Shown here one piece after another: positions 1-5,064 of a stretch of 5,064 nt of DNA (positions are counted from its first letter, which is position 1; the number at the start of each line of letters is the position of its first letter). This DNA is from Candidatus Woesearchaeota archaeon (lineage in GTDB: Archaea > Nanobdellota > Nanobdellia > Woesearchaeales > JACRKL01): the NCBI GenBank assembly GCA_016219795.1, contig JACRKK010000067.1, positions 1 through 5,064 on the forward strand. The letters are read 5' to 3'. A program made the translations under genes and the position numbers. The notes below the pieces were generated by a model, which saw only the letters and a program-made list of their open reading frames with translations, made no database searches and was not told where the DNA came from.

Positions 1-62
1 CGGAAAAGTTCACAGGACTTGTTCTGACAAACAACTTTTATTTTTCCTTTTGGTCTCGCCAT
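1..62 (-). CDS. N-terminal fragment of a small-zinc-motif protein, possibly an IS1-type transposase (cut by window edge)
   Basis: Only the first 20 codons lie in the window. They read MARPKGKIKVV followed by CQNKSC, so there is a basic start and a Cys-x4-Cys pair (C12, C17) that could be half of a zinc-binding site. The start is well supported: a strong GAGGTG ribosome binding site lies 8 nt upstream (71-76), and a TATA box sits at the right distance (104-112). The basic 'RPKGK' start followed closely by a Cys pair resembles, from memory, the N-terminus of archaeal IS1-family transposases, which begin with a zinc-ribbon-like segment. Other short zinc-ribbon or HTH proteins begin similarly. 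The family assignment is inference from 20 residues; that this is a translated gene start is much surer. Confidence 0.6.
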   Translation of the reverse strand, partial: MARPKGKIKVVCQNKSCELF

Positions 63-70
63 GGTTGATA

Positions 71-76
71 CACCTC
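71..76 (-). promoter_or_regulatory. Shine-Dalgarno site of the left-edge minus-strand gene
   Basis: The minus strand reads GAGGTG here, 8 nt before the ATG at 62-60. It is complementary to the 3' end of 16S rRNA and fixes the start of the truncated gene at the left edge. Confidence 0.75.
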
Positions 77-103
77 TGTCAACCAAGAGAAAAGAAGAAC
101 TAC

Positions 104-118
104 TATATTAAAGTATCT
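104..118 (-). promoter_or_regulatory. Archaeal BRE/TATA promoter for the left-edge gene
   Basis: On the minus strand, AAGATAC is followed by TTTAATATA (112-104). The box is centred near 108, which puts the transcription start near 82. That gives a leader of about 20 nt, just enough to hold the GAGGTG ribosome binding site. This is an A/T-rich region, so the call rests on spacing as much as on sequence. Confidence 0.5.
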
Positions 119-133
119 TAGTTAATACAATGC

Positions 134-148
134 CGAAAAATTTTTAAG
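134..148 (+). promoter_or_regulatory. Candidate distal BRE/TATA box (P1) upstream of rtcA
   Basis: CGAAAAA runs directly into TTTTTAAG, a fair match to an archaeal BRE plus TATA box. If used, transcription would start near 171, just after the hairpin at 151-169, and would give a leader of about 70 nt. A second, closer TATA box at 198-206 is the better candidate for the main promoter. Confidence 0.35.
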
Positions 149-150
149 CC

Positions 151-169
151 CCTATCTTAAAGAGATAGG
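151..169. repeat. Perfect 7-bp inverted repeat (hairpin or operator) between the two start regions
   Basis: CCTATCT (151-157) and AGATAGG (163-169) are exact reverse complements separated by a 5-nt spacer. A shorter alternative pairing, TTAAG (144-148) with CTTAA (156-160), overlaps it and excludes it. The element lies immediately downstream of the distal TATA candidate and upstream of the proximal one. This position suits a repressor operator better than a terminator, since no T-run follows on the plus strand. Its function is inferred. Confidence 0.5.
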
Positions 170-194
170 TGATTTTGAAGTGTTTGTGTTTGAG

Positions 195-210
195 GATAAA
201 ATATATCCAT
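195..210 (+). promoter_or_regulatory. Proximal TATA box (P2) for the rtcA operon
   Basis: GATAAAATATATCC contains an A/T core at 198-206. A start about 26 nt downstream would fall near 228-229, leaving a leader of about 13 nt before the rtcA ATG that still includes part of the GAGG site. The predicted start coincides with an upstream ATG at 228, which opens a five-codon ORF. Confidence 0.5.
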
Positions 211-229
211 TTGGGAAAATAAAAAACAT

Positions 230-233
230 GAGG
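230..233 (+). promoter_or_regulatory. Shine-Dalgarno site of rtcA
   Basis: GAGG is followed by 8 nt and then the ATG at 242. It supports this start, which also places the conserved family N-terminus (IDGSQMEGGGQ) immediately after the initiator Met. Confidence 0.6.
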
Positions 234-241
234 AAAAGCCT

Positions 242-1354
242 ATGATAGAAATAGACGGTTCACAAATGGAAGGCGGAGGGCAGATGATACGTACAGCCCT
301 TGCCCTCTCAGCAATAACCGGCAAAGCGTTTCATGCAGTAAACATCCGAGCAAACAGACCAGAGCCTGGACTTAAAGCACAGCACCTCTATGGCATCAAG
401 GCAGTGCAGGAGTTGTGCGATGCCAAGGCAGCTGATGCTTTTCTTGGTTCATCCACGCTGACCTTTGTTCCTGGCAAGCTTGTGGGAAAGACTATTGCGG
501 TGGATATTGGCACTGCAGGTTCCATCACCCTGCTCTTGCAGTCATTGCTCCTTCCCTGTCTTACTGCATCCAAAGCTGTGCGGCTGAAACTGCAGGGAGG
601 AACGGATGTGCAATGGAGCATGAGCTATGATTATTTTGCACATGTCCTTCTGCCTGTTCTTCAGCAATTTGGCACGATTGATACCCGTCTTGAGCGACGG
701 GGTTACTATCCTAAAGGCGGTGGAAAAGTGGATATGAAAATAAAGCCTGCACAGGAAAAACATCCCCTTCATCTTACTGAACGCGGGAATCTTTTGACCA
801 TCAAAGGTGTAAGCCATGCTTCCAAGGATCTGGAAAAAGCCCAGGTTGCAGAGCGGCAGGCCAAAGCAGCGCGGCTTGCGCTGTCAAAACTGAATATGAA
901 AGTAGATATAGACGCAATCTACGTTGATACTTTAAGCACTGACTCAGGCATCACGCTCTGGGCAACATATCTGGGGCAAAAAAGTAGTGCAGGAACAACA
1001 GGTGTTCCTGGCAAACGGCATGAGGAAGACAAAGGGGATACCCATGCCCAGGCCTTCCGGCCGGTGATTCTGGGTGCGGATACGCTGGGCGAGCGTGGGA
1101 AGAGGGCAGAGGATGTCGGCATGGATGCAGGAAAAAAACTGCTTATGGAGATGGAAAGCGGCGCGTGTGTGGACCGGCATCTGGCAGACAATCTCATTCC
1201 CTTCCTTGGCTTGTTTGGCGGATCGATGCGAGTCTCGGATGTCACCTCCCATACCAAGTCCAATATCTTTGTCACAGAGCTGTTTCTGGAGAAGAAGGTT
1301 GTGGTGGACAAAACATTTATATGCTCCCCTGCTGTAGGAAGCAAGCATGTATGA
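242..1354 (+). CDS. rtcA: RNA 3'-terminal phosphate cyclase (RtcA)
   Basis: RtcA converts a 3'-phosphate on RNA to a 2',3'-cyclic phosphate, using ATP and a covalent enzyme-AMP on histidine. Visible family features, in order: the EGGGQ stretch at residues 10-14; the cyclase signature RGYYPKGGGKV (about 153-163), which fits R-G-x2-P-x-G3; LGADTLGERGKRAEDVG (about 277-293); VDRHLADNLIPFL (310-322); and SHTKSN (336-341). H337 aligns with the adenylated histidine of the family. At 370 residues it is somewhat longer than the roughly 340 usual for archaeal members. The excess appears to be a hydrophilic stretch around residues 246-275, before the LGAD motif. The start is backed by GAGG at 230-233 and by the family N-terminus. 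Its last 8 nt overlap the downstream ATPase gene, so the two are almost certainly co-transcribed. Substrates in this organism are unknown. Confidence 0.95.
   Translation: MIEIDGSQMEGGGQMIRTALALSAITGKAFHAVNIRANRPEPGLKAQHLYGIKAVQELCDAKAADAFLGSSTLTFVPGKLVGKTIAVDIGTAGSITLLLQSLLLPCLTASKAVRLKLQGGTDVQWSMSYDYFAHVLLPVLQQFGTIDTRLERRGYYPKGGGKVDMKIKPAQEKHPLHLTERGNLLTIKGVSHASKDLEKAQVAERQAKAARLALSKLNMKVDIDAIYVDTLSTDSGITLWATYLGQKSSAGTTGVPGKRHEEDKGDTHAQAFRPVILGADTLGERGKRAEDVGMDAGKKLLMEMESGACVDRHLADNLIPFLGLFGGSMRVSDVTSHTKSNIFVTELFLEKKVVVDKTFICSPAVGSKHV
1337..1341 (+). promoter_or_regulatory. Shine-Dalgarno site of the HerA-like gene, inside rtcA
   Basis: GGAAG lies 5 nt before the ATG at 1347, within the last codons of rtcA. 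Together with the 8-nt ATGTATGA overlap it supports translational coupling and this start. Confidence 0.45.
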
Positions 1355-2672
1355 CATCATCGTTGGGAGAAGCGAGGCTGACCGACAGAAATTTGGCACT
1401 GCAGGGACGGTTCTTCTGGGAAAACATTACATCAAGATGGGGCAGACTAATTCTCTGGCAAACAAGATATTCATGGACGTCACCAGAAGCCACGTCATGT
1501 TTGTCTGCGGCAAACGTGGTGGAGGAAAATCTTACTCTCTCGGCGTCATCGCCGAAGGCCTTGCAGATTTGCCTCAGGAGATCAAGCAAAACTTAAGTTT
1601 CATCCTTCTGGATACTATGGGTGTCTTCTGGTCCATGAAATACCCCAATCACAAAGACGAGCTGTTGCTCAATGAATGGGGCTTGCGTGGCAAAGGCCAG
1701 GATGTTGTCATTTACACACCTACCATGTACTACACCAAATACAAGCAAGAAGGCATACCCACAGACGCTCCGTTTTCCATAAAACCAAGCGAGCTCACAT
1801 CATCTGATTGGGTGATGACCTTTGGTCTGGATGAAAACGATCCCCTGGCTGTGGTTCTTGAAAAAACGGTTCATAACCTTAAGGAGAATGGACAGGATTA
1901 TGATATCGATGATATGATTGTGGCAGTGGAGGCGGATCATCGGCAGGAGCAGCATGTCAAAGATGCAATCATCAATCGGCTGCTTGGAGCAAAAGAGTGG
2001 GGTGTCTTTGACAAGGAAGGGACACCGATAGGTGATCTGGCAAAAGGAGGCCAGGTGACGGTCTTGGATGTCAGTTGCTACGCAACCATGCCTTCTGGAT
2101 GGAATATCAAGTCTCTGATTGTCGGGCTTATCAGCCAGAAACTGTTCATTGAACGGATGGTTGCACGAAAGACTGAAGAATATACCACTATCCATCATGC
2201 CGAGCACTATTTCTCAGATGAGGATGATGCAGAAAAGAAGCAAGAGATGCCTATGGTCTGGCTTGTGCTTGATGAGGCGCATGAATTCTTGCCCCTTCAA
2301 GGAAAGAACGCAGCTACTGATCCGTTAGTGACCATTCTCCGTGAAGGACGACAGCCGGGCATCTCTTTAATTCTTGCGACACAGCAACCGGGAAAGATTC
2401 ATACTGACGTGATGACCCAGAGCGATATTGTTCTTGCGCACAGGATAACAGCAAAGCCAGATGTGGATGCGTTGGGCATGCTCATGCAGAGCTATATGAG
2501 AGAAGGCCTTAATGTGCAGCTGGATAACATTCCCCGAGTGACGGGTGCTGCTCTTATCTTTGATGACAGCAACGAAAAGCTGTATCCTATGCGCATCAGG
2601 CCACGATTCACCTGGCATGCTGGTGAGTCACCTACAGCCATGAAAGAGAAGAAAAAGATGTTTAAATTCTGA
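1347..2672 (+). CDS. HerA-like ATP-binding translocase (DUF87/HerA superfamily)
   Basis: This is a P-loop ATPase of the HerA/FtsK superfamily, whose characterised members form hexameric rings that pump DNA, often for end resection with the nuclease NurA. A short N-terminal segment (about 1-48) precedes Walker A GKRGGGKS (55-62). Walker B is VWLVLDEAHEF (304-314) with D309/E310. Then follow LREGRQPG (331-338), a likely arginine-finger segment; the sensor LATQQPGKIHTDVMTQSD (343-360); and a C-terminal RIRPRFTWHAGESP (416-429). An acidic, hydrophilic stretch (about 277-300) sits just before Walker B. At 441 residues it is a little shorter than HerA itself, with a reduced N-terminal region, so it is better called HerA-like than HerA. 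It overlaps rtcA by 8 nt and ends 6 nt from the convergent minus-strand gene. No nurA is in the window. Family assignment is firm; the biological role is inferred. Confidence 0.9.
   Translation: MYDIIVGRSEADRQKFGTAGTVLLGKHYIKMGQTNSLANKIFMDVTRSHVMFVCGKRGGGKSYSLGVIAEGLADLPQEIKQNLSFILLDTMGVFWSMKYPNHKDELLLNEWGLRGKGQDVVIYTPTMYYTKYKQEGIPTDAPFSIKPSELTSSDWVMTFGLDENDPLAVVLEKTVHNLKENGQDYDIDDMIVAVEADHRQEQHVKDAIINRLLGAKEWGVFDKEGTPIGDLAKGGQVTVLDVSCYATMPSGWNIKSLIVGLISQKLFIERMVARKTEEYTTIHHAEHYFSDEDDAEKKQEMPMVWLVLDEAHEFLPLQGKNAATDPLVTILREGRQPGISLILATQQPGKIHTDVMTQSDIVLAHRITAKPDVDALGMLMQSYMREGLNVQLDNIPRVTGAALIFDDSNEKLYPMRIRPRFTWHAGESPTAMKEKKKMFKF
2642..2658 (-). terminator. Possible pyrimidine-rich terminator of the STT3-like gene, inside the HerA-like 3' end
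   Basis: On the minus strand, about 23 nt past the STT3-like stop, the sequence reads CTTTTTCTTCTCTTTC. Archaeal transcription often ends at short T-rich tracts without a hairpin. On the plus strand the same bases encode the Lys-rich tail (KEKKK) of the ATPase, so the tract may simply reflect coding. Confidence 0.3.
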
Positions 2673-2678
2673 TAGTGG

Positions 2679-4178
2679 TTATTGTTGTTCAAGAGAGCAG
2701 AGGGATTTATAGACCTCAACAGAAGAGCTGCTATACATTTTCTGGAAACAGTTGACATCGTCTACATACTGGATTTTTTCAATTCCGTATTCCTGTCGTG
2801 CTTTATCTGAGAAATAAATATATTTGACACCGTACTTGTCAAGGAGTGGGATAGCTACAGTCTCAAGGGGTGTTGTGTAAATTGTTTTTATATCCTGATA
2901 CCGCTCATTGATGCCGGGGATGAGGAGGTAATGGGTATCCATCACATTTTTTTTTCTTGCAAAATAGGTGACCAGATGGCCTTCTTCTGGTGTTGCAAGA
3001 ACTGCTTCGTTGTGCTTTGCATCTTTGCGCAGAAATTCAAGTGCAGCAACCTCGTCTGCTGTCGGCACTTCATGCATTACTTTGTAGGCAAGGACGATGC
3101 TTGGCACTACGGAACTGACGATGAAGATAAGGAGGATACCCAGGACAAAGAAGTGTTTGTACTTGTGCACTTTGCTATGTTTGAGGTAGCCAAAGAATGC
3201 ATCATAGAATATACCTGAGAGCACGACCATGATGGTGCCAAGGAACATTAGGCCCACTTCCAGTTCAATTAAGCGGAATAAGAGAAGCAGGAATATGGAG
3301 AATGCAAATGCCATGAGCAGATAGGCGCTTCTTTCCTTCTTTCTGAACAAATATCTATAAATAACATAGATACCAGCGAGGAACGGCAGCGCACCTATGC
3401 TATAAATGGCATATATCAGGTTGAAATCAGAAAAGTATCTGCTTAGGATATCGAGGGGAATGTTCTGCCAGATGATGAGGGCGCCGTGGGCAAGCAATGC
3501 TTTTTTGTAGATGATGAACTGGAACCAGAAGAGCACAAAGGTGGCAAAAAGTATCACTTCAAACTCTTCACCTGGCAGACTGACTTTCTCAATTTTGCAG
3601 AGCAAAAGATAGATCAATGTGGCAAAGATGACGAAGAATGAGGACGCATGCAATCTTGCGAGGATGAAGATGGTGGCAAGCAGAAGGTACAACATATAAT
3701 CACCTTCTCCTATTTTGAGAAGTGTGTAAAGAAACAGGACGGTCAATGGGATGCTGAGCGCATAGACGGTGATGCTGTTTAGGGTCTTGAACACAAAAAT
3801 AGGGATGAATCCTGCAAGGAACGCAGAAAACAGTGCTGCTTCGCTGTTTTTGGTGAGTTCACGAGTAAGCAGGTACATGGTAAGGACAAGCAGGGTTGCA
3901 AATACATTGGGAAGCACTTTCACTGCAAATGGTGTTACAAAGGAGAGTATGGCAAAGAGGTAATCGAAGACGGGAGAATAGAGGGCATTTCTTCCTCCGT
4001 AGCTTAAGGGATCGTTGAACAGCGGTTTCCAGGTATCTTTTATGCCCTCGATGTCCCTAAGGTTGAAATAGGAATCGCTGTCGCTCAGATAGGGGGAGGT
4101 GAAGGCAAACGCAAGCCGAAAGCCTAGAGTAAGTGCAACGATAAGGATTAAGACTTTGTGTTCTTTTTTTAACTGCAT
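2679..4178 (-). CDS. Polytopic membrane protein, STT3/AglB-like (GT-C fold) with altered catalytic motifs
   Basis: The 499-residue protein has roughly 11-12 hydrophobic segments (first about 7-26, last about 343-365), then a soluble C-terminal part (about 366-499). The first loop has LSDSDSYFNLR (31-41), resembling the STT3/AglB D-x-D segment that helps hold the metal ion in oligosaccharyltransferases, followed by GGRNALYSPVFDYL (61-74). After the membrane part, TPEEGHLVTYFARKKNVMD (396-414) lines up with the region that in STT3 reads WWDYGHWITY, so G400, H401, T404 and Y405 are kept but WWDY has become TPEE. I do not see the second STT3 D-x-D or the S/TIxE glutamate. STT3 transfers lipid-linked glycans to asparagine on the outer membrane face; whether this paralog does so is doubtful. 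It may use another acceptor. The start has no ribosome binding site but sits at the predicted transcription start. Codons 408-411 contain a run of nine A. Confidence 0.75.
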   Translation of the reverse strand: MQLKKEHKVLILIVALTLGFRLAFAFTSPYLSDSDSYFNLRDIEGIKDTWKPLFNDPLSYGGRNALYSPVFDYLFAILSFVTPFAVKVLPNVFATLLVLTMYLLTRELTKNSEAALFSAFLAGFIPIFVFKTLNSITVYALSIPLTVLFLYTLLKIGEGDYMLYLLLATIFILARLHASSFFVIFATLIYLLLCKIEKVSLPGEEFEVILFATFVLFWFQFIIYKKALLAHGALIIWQNIPLDILSRYFSDFNLIYAIYSIGALPFLAGIYVIYRYLFRKKERSAYLLMAFAFSIFLLLLFRLIELEVGLMFLGTIMVVLSGIFYDAFFGYLKHSKVHKYKHFFVLGILLIFIVSSVVPSIVLAYKVMHEVPTADEVAALEFLRKDAKHNEAVLATPEEGHLVTYFARKKNVMDTHYLLIPGINERYQDIKTIYTTPLETVAIPLLDKYGVKYIYFSDKARQEYGIEKIQYVDDVNCFQKMYSSSSVEVYKSLCSLEQQ

Positions 4179-4200
4179 ATATTCTTTTATGGTCAGGAGA

Positions 4201-4216
4201 TATATAAATTTTAGTA
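4201..4216 (-). promoter_or_regulatory. BRE/TATA promoter of the STT3-like gene, predicted leaderless
   Basis: The minus strand reads TACTAAAA then TTTATATA (4208-4201), close to the archaeal BRE/TATA consensus. The box centre at 4204-4205 predicts a start near 4178, which is the A of the ATG. No Shine-Dalgarno sequence precedes that ATG, as expected for a leaderless message. Confidence 0.65.
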
Positions 4217-4229
4217 AAGTATTTAAAAG
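4213..4229 (+). promoter_or_regulatory. BRE/TATA promoter of radB, predicted leaderless
   Basis: AGTAAAGTATTTAAAAG contains a TATA-like core (4220-4229) after an A-rich BRE-like segment. A start 26 nt from its centre falls at about 4250-4252, on the ATG at 4251. The 20 nt before the ATG are pyrimidine-rich, with no Shine-Dalgarno match. Confidence 0.6.
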
Positions 4230-4250
4230 GTCTTCTCTCCCAAGCGACTT

Positions 4251-4928
4251 ATGGAAGAGAAGGTTTCTTCAGGATGTGCTGTAGTGGATGCATTGCTTGA
4301 TGGTGGTTATGAGAGGGGTGTCATCACCACAGTCTACGGACCAGCAGGAGCCGGCAAGACAACGTTGACTATTATGGCTGCAATAGCGTGCGCACGCCAG
4401 GGCAAGAAAGTTTTGTTTATTGATACTGAAGGCGGTTTTTCTGTCGAACGATTGCGCCAGCTTGCGCAGGATTATGAAGAGGTGTTGAGCCACATTATTT
4501 TCCTCAAACCAACGACTTTTGAAGAACAGAAGCAGGTGTTTGACAAGATCAAATCTATGATCTCAGACAGGTTTGCGCTTATTGTGATGGATACTATTTC
4601 CATGCTTTACCGGACGGAGTTTGGAAGAAATAAAGATATCCAGGATATCAACAGGATCTTGGGAGTCCAGATATCTCTTTTGACAGAGATTGCACGCAAG
4701 CATGCGATACCAGTGCTCTTGACAAACCAGGTGTATGCTGATTTTGAGCAGCAAGGGAATGTGAAGATGGTGGGTGGTGATATTCTGAAATATTCAAGCA
4801 AGTGCTTACTTGAAATAGAGAAATTCCGCACGAAGAGAAAATTGCGCATAGTCAAGCATCGCTCGCTTCCTGAGAATAAGGACATTCTGTTTGAGATACA
4901 GTCTGAAGGATTCGTTGCGGTAAGTTAA
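4251..4928 (+). CDS. radB: DNA repair and recombination protein RadB
   Basis: RadB is an archaeal RecA/Rad51-family paralog thought to help RadA during homologous recombination; it lacks the N-terminal DNA-binding domain of RadA and consists of the ATPase core alone. Visible here: SSGCAVVDALLDGGYERGVI (6-25), the usual entry into the core; Walker A GPAGAGKTT (30-38); FIDTEGGFS (56-64); Walker B ALIVMDTIS (109-117); LLTNQVYAD (157-164 region), typical of RadA/RadB; and GGDILKYSSKCLLEIEK (175-191), leading into the basic KFRTKRKLRIVKHRS. The length of 225 residues is normal for RadB. The ATG at 4251 has no ribosome binding site but matches a predicted leaderless transcription start. The gene diverges from the STT3-like gene and converges with the ThiD-like gene, overlapping its stop by 4 nt. 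Confidence 0.93.
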   Translation: MEEKVSSGCAVVDALLDGGYERGVITTVYGPAGAGKTTLTIMAAIACARQGKKVLFIDTEGGFSVERLRQLAQDYEEVLSHIIFLKPTTFEEQKQVFDKIKSMISDRFALIVMDTISMLYRTEFGRNKDIQDINRILGVQISLLTEIARKHAIPVLLTNQVYADFEQQGNVKMVGGDILKYSSKCLLEIEKFRTKRKLRIVKHRSLPENKDILFEIQSEGFVAVS

Positions 4929-5064
4929 TTTCTATGCTTCAACACACAGACCGAAGACGCGCCGACATGGTATCCTGCTGCAAGCGCTTGGTGGACGTAG
5001 GCCACTGCACGCCTGACTGCATCTTGAAGGTTGCACCCAAGCGCAAGGTTTGCTGCAATGGCAG
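4925..5064 (-). CDS. thiD: C-terminal fragment of a ThiD-like (hydroxymethylpyrimidine / phosphomethylpyrimidine) kinase
   Basis: The last 45 codons of a gene entering from the right edge are present, ending at TAA (4927-4925). They begin AIAANLALGCNLQDAVRRA, which matches the helix after the GTGC anion-hole segment in ThiD and other ribokinase-fold kinases (usually SAAIAANLALG followed by EAVxxAKxY). The tail then reads YVHQALAAGYHVGASSVCVLKHRN. ThiD phosphorylates the pyrimidine moiety in thiamine synthesis. The usual GxGxGPVxH-type ending is only loosely matched (VGASSVCVLKH), so a related ribokinase-superfamily enzyme such as a pyridoxal-kinase-like protein is possible. The catalytic residues lie outside the window. 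Its stop shares the four bases TTAA with the radB stop. Confidence 0.6.
   Translation of the reverse strand, partial: AIAANLALGCNLQDAVRRAVAYVHQALAAGYHVGASSVCVLKHRN

Noticed and set aside
169..222. Short GTG-started ORF in the rtcA leader
   Set aside because: About 17 codons with no ribosome binding site and an odd composition. It crosses the proximal TATA box, so it is probably chance.
919..1399. Minus-strand open frames of about 141-151 codons opposite rtcA
   Set aside because: They are antisense to the well-supported rtcA, have no recognisable domains, and their amino-acid composition (Ser/Cys/Pro-rich) looks like a frame shadow.
1165..1596. Plus-strand 143-codon open frame spanning the rtcA/HerA-like junction
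   Set aside because: It overlaps two genes with clear family motifs in other frames, is Trp/Cys/Arg-rich, and shows no motif of its own.
1347..2672. Canonical HerA-NurA end-resection operon
   Set aside because: No NurA, Mre11 or Rad50 coding sequence is present in the window. The ATPase is HerA-like, and its only visible partner is rtcA.
4099..4284. Plus-strand 61-codon open frame across the divergent promoter
   Set aside because: It runs antisense to the start of the STT3-like gene and through both TATA boxes, and it overlaps radB in another frame.
1..5064. CRISPR array, tRNA/rRNA genes, or direct-repeat clusters
   Set aside because: Reading through both strands, I found no regularly spaced repeats, cloverleaf-type segments or rRNA-like sequence. 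Almost all bases are accounted for by genes and short promoter regions.

Overview
The window looks archaeal. It carries radB (a euryarchaeal/DPANN-type RecA-family paralog), an archaeal-type RNA 3'-phosphate cyclase, a HerA-like translocase ATPase and an STT3-like multi-membrane protein. Its promoters are BRE/TATA boxes about 26 nt before the predicted starts, and two genes appear to be leaderless. Gene packing is very tight: an 8-nt overlap, a 6-nt convergent gap and a 4-nt stop-stop overlap. The style fits a DPANN-like (for example Woesearchaeota-type) or other euryarchaeal genome, but I cannot fix the lineage from this sequence.

Layout. Positions 1-62 (minus) hold the first 20 codons of a gene beginning MARPKGK, with a C-x4-C pair; it may be an IS1-type transposase N-terminus. 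Positions 63-241 are a divergent intergenic region with a TATA box and strong ribosome binding site for that gene, a 7-bp perfect hairpin, one or two TATA boxes for rtcA and a five-codon upstream ORF. Positions 242-2672 (plus) are a two-gene operon, rtcA and a HerA-like ATPase gene, sharing ATGTATGA. Positions 2679-4178 (minus) encode a polytopic membrane protein resembling the oligosaccharyltransferase STT3/AglB, but with the WWDYG-type motif replaced by TPEEGH. Positions 4179-4250 are a 72-bp divergent promoter with two opposed TATA boxes placed so that both genes should be leaderless. Positions 4251-4928 (plus) are radB. Positions 4925-5064 (minus) are the 3' end of a ThiD-like kinase gene that shares TTAA with the radB stop.

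How the genes fit together. The certain points are nucleic-acid end processing (RtcA), DNA translocation (HerA-like) and recombination (RadB), with a surface-glycosylation-like membrane protein and a vitamin-kinase-like gene between and beside them. No nurA, rad50 or mre11 is present, so a canonical HerA-NurA end-resection operon is not shown. No CRISPR array, tRNA or rRNA was seen. The points most worth a second look are the altered STT3-like protein, the rtcA-herA-like coupling, the paired leaderless promoters and the possible leaderless mini-ORF ahead of rtcA.
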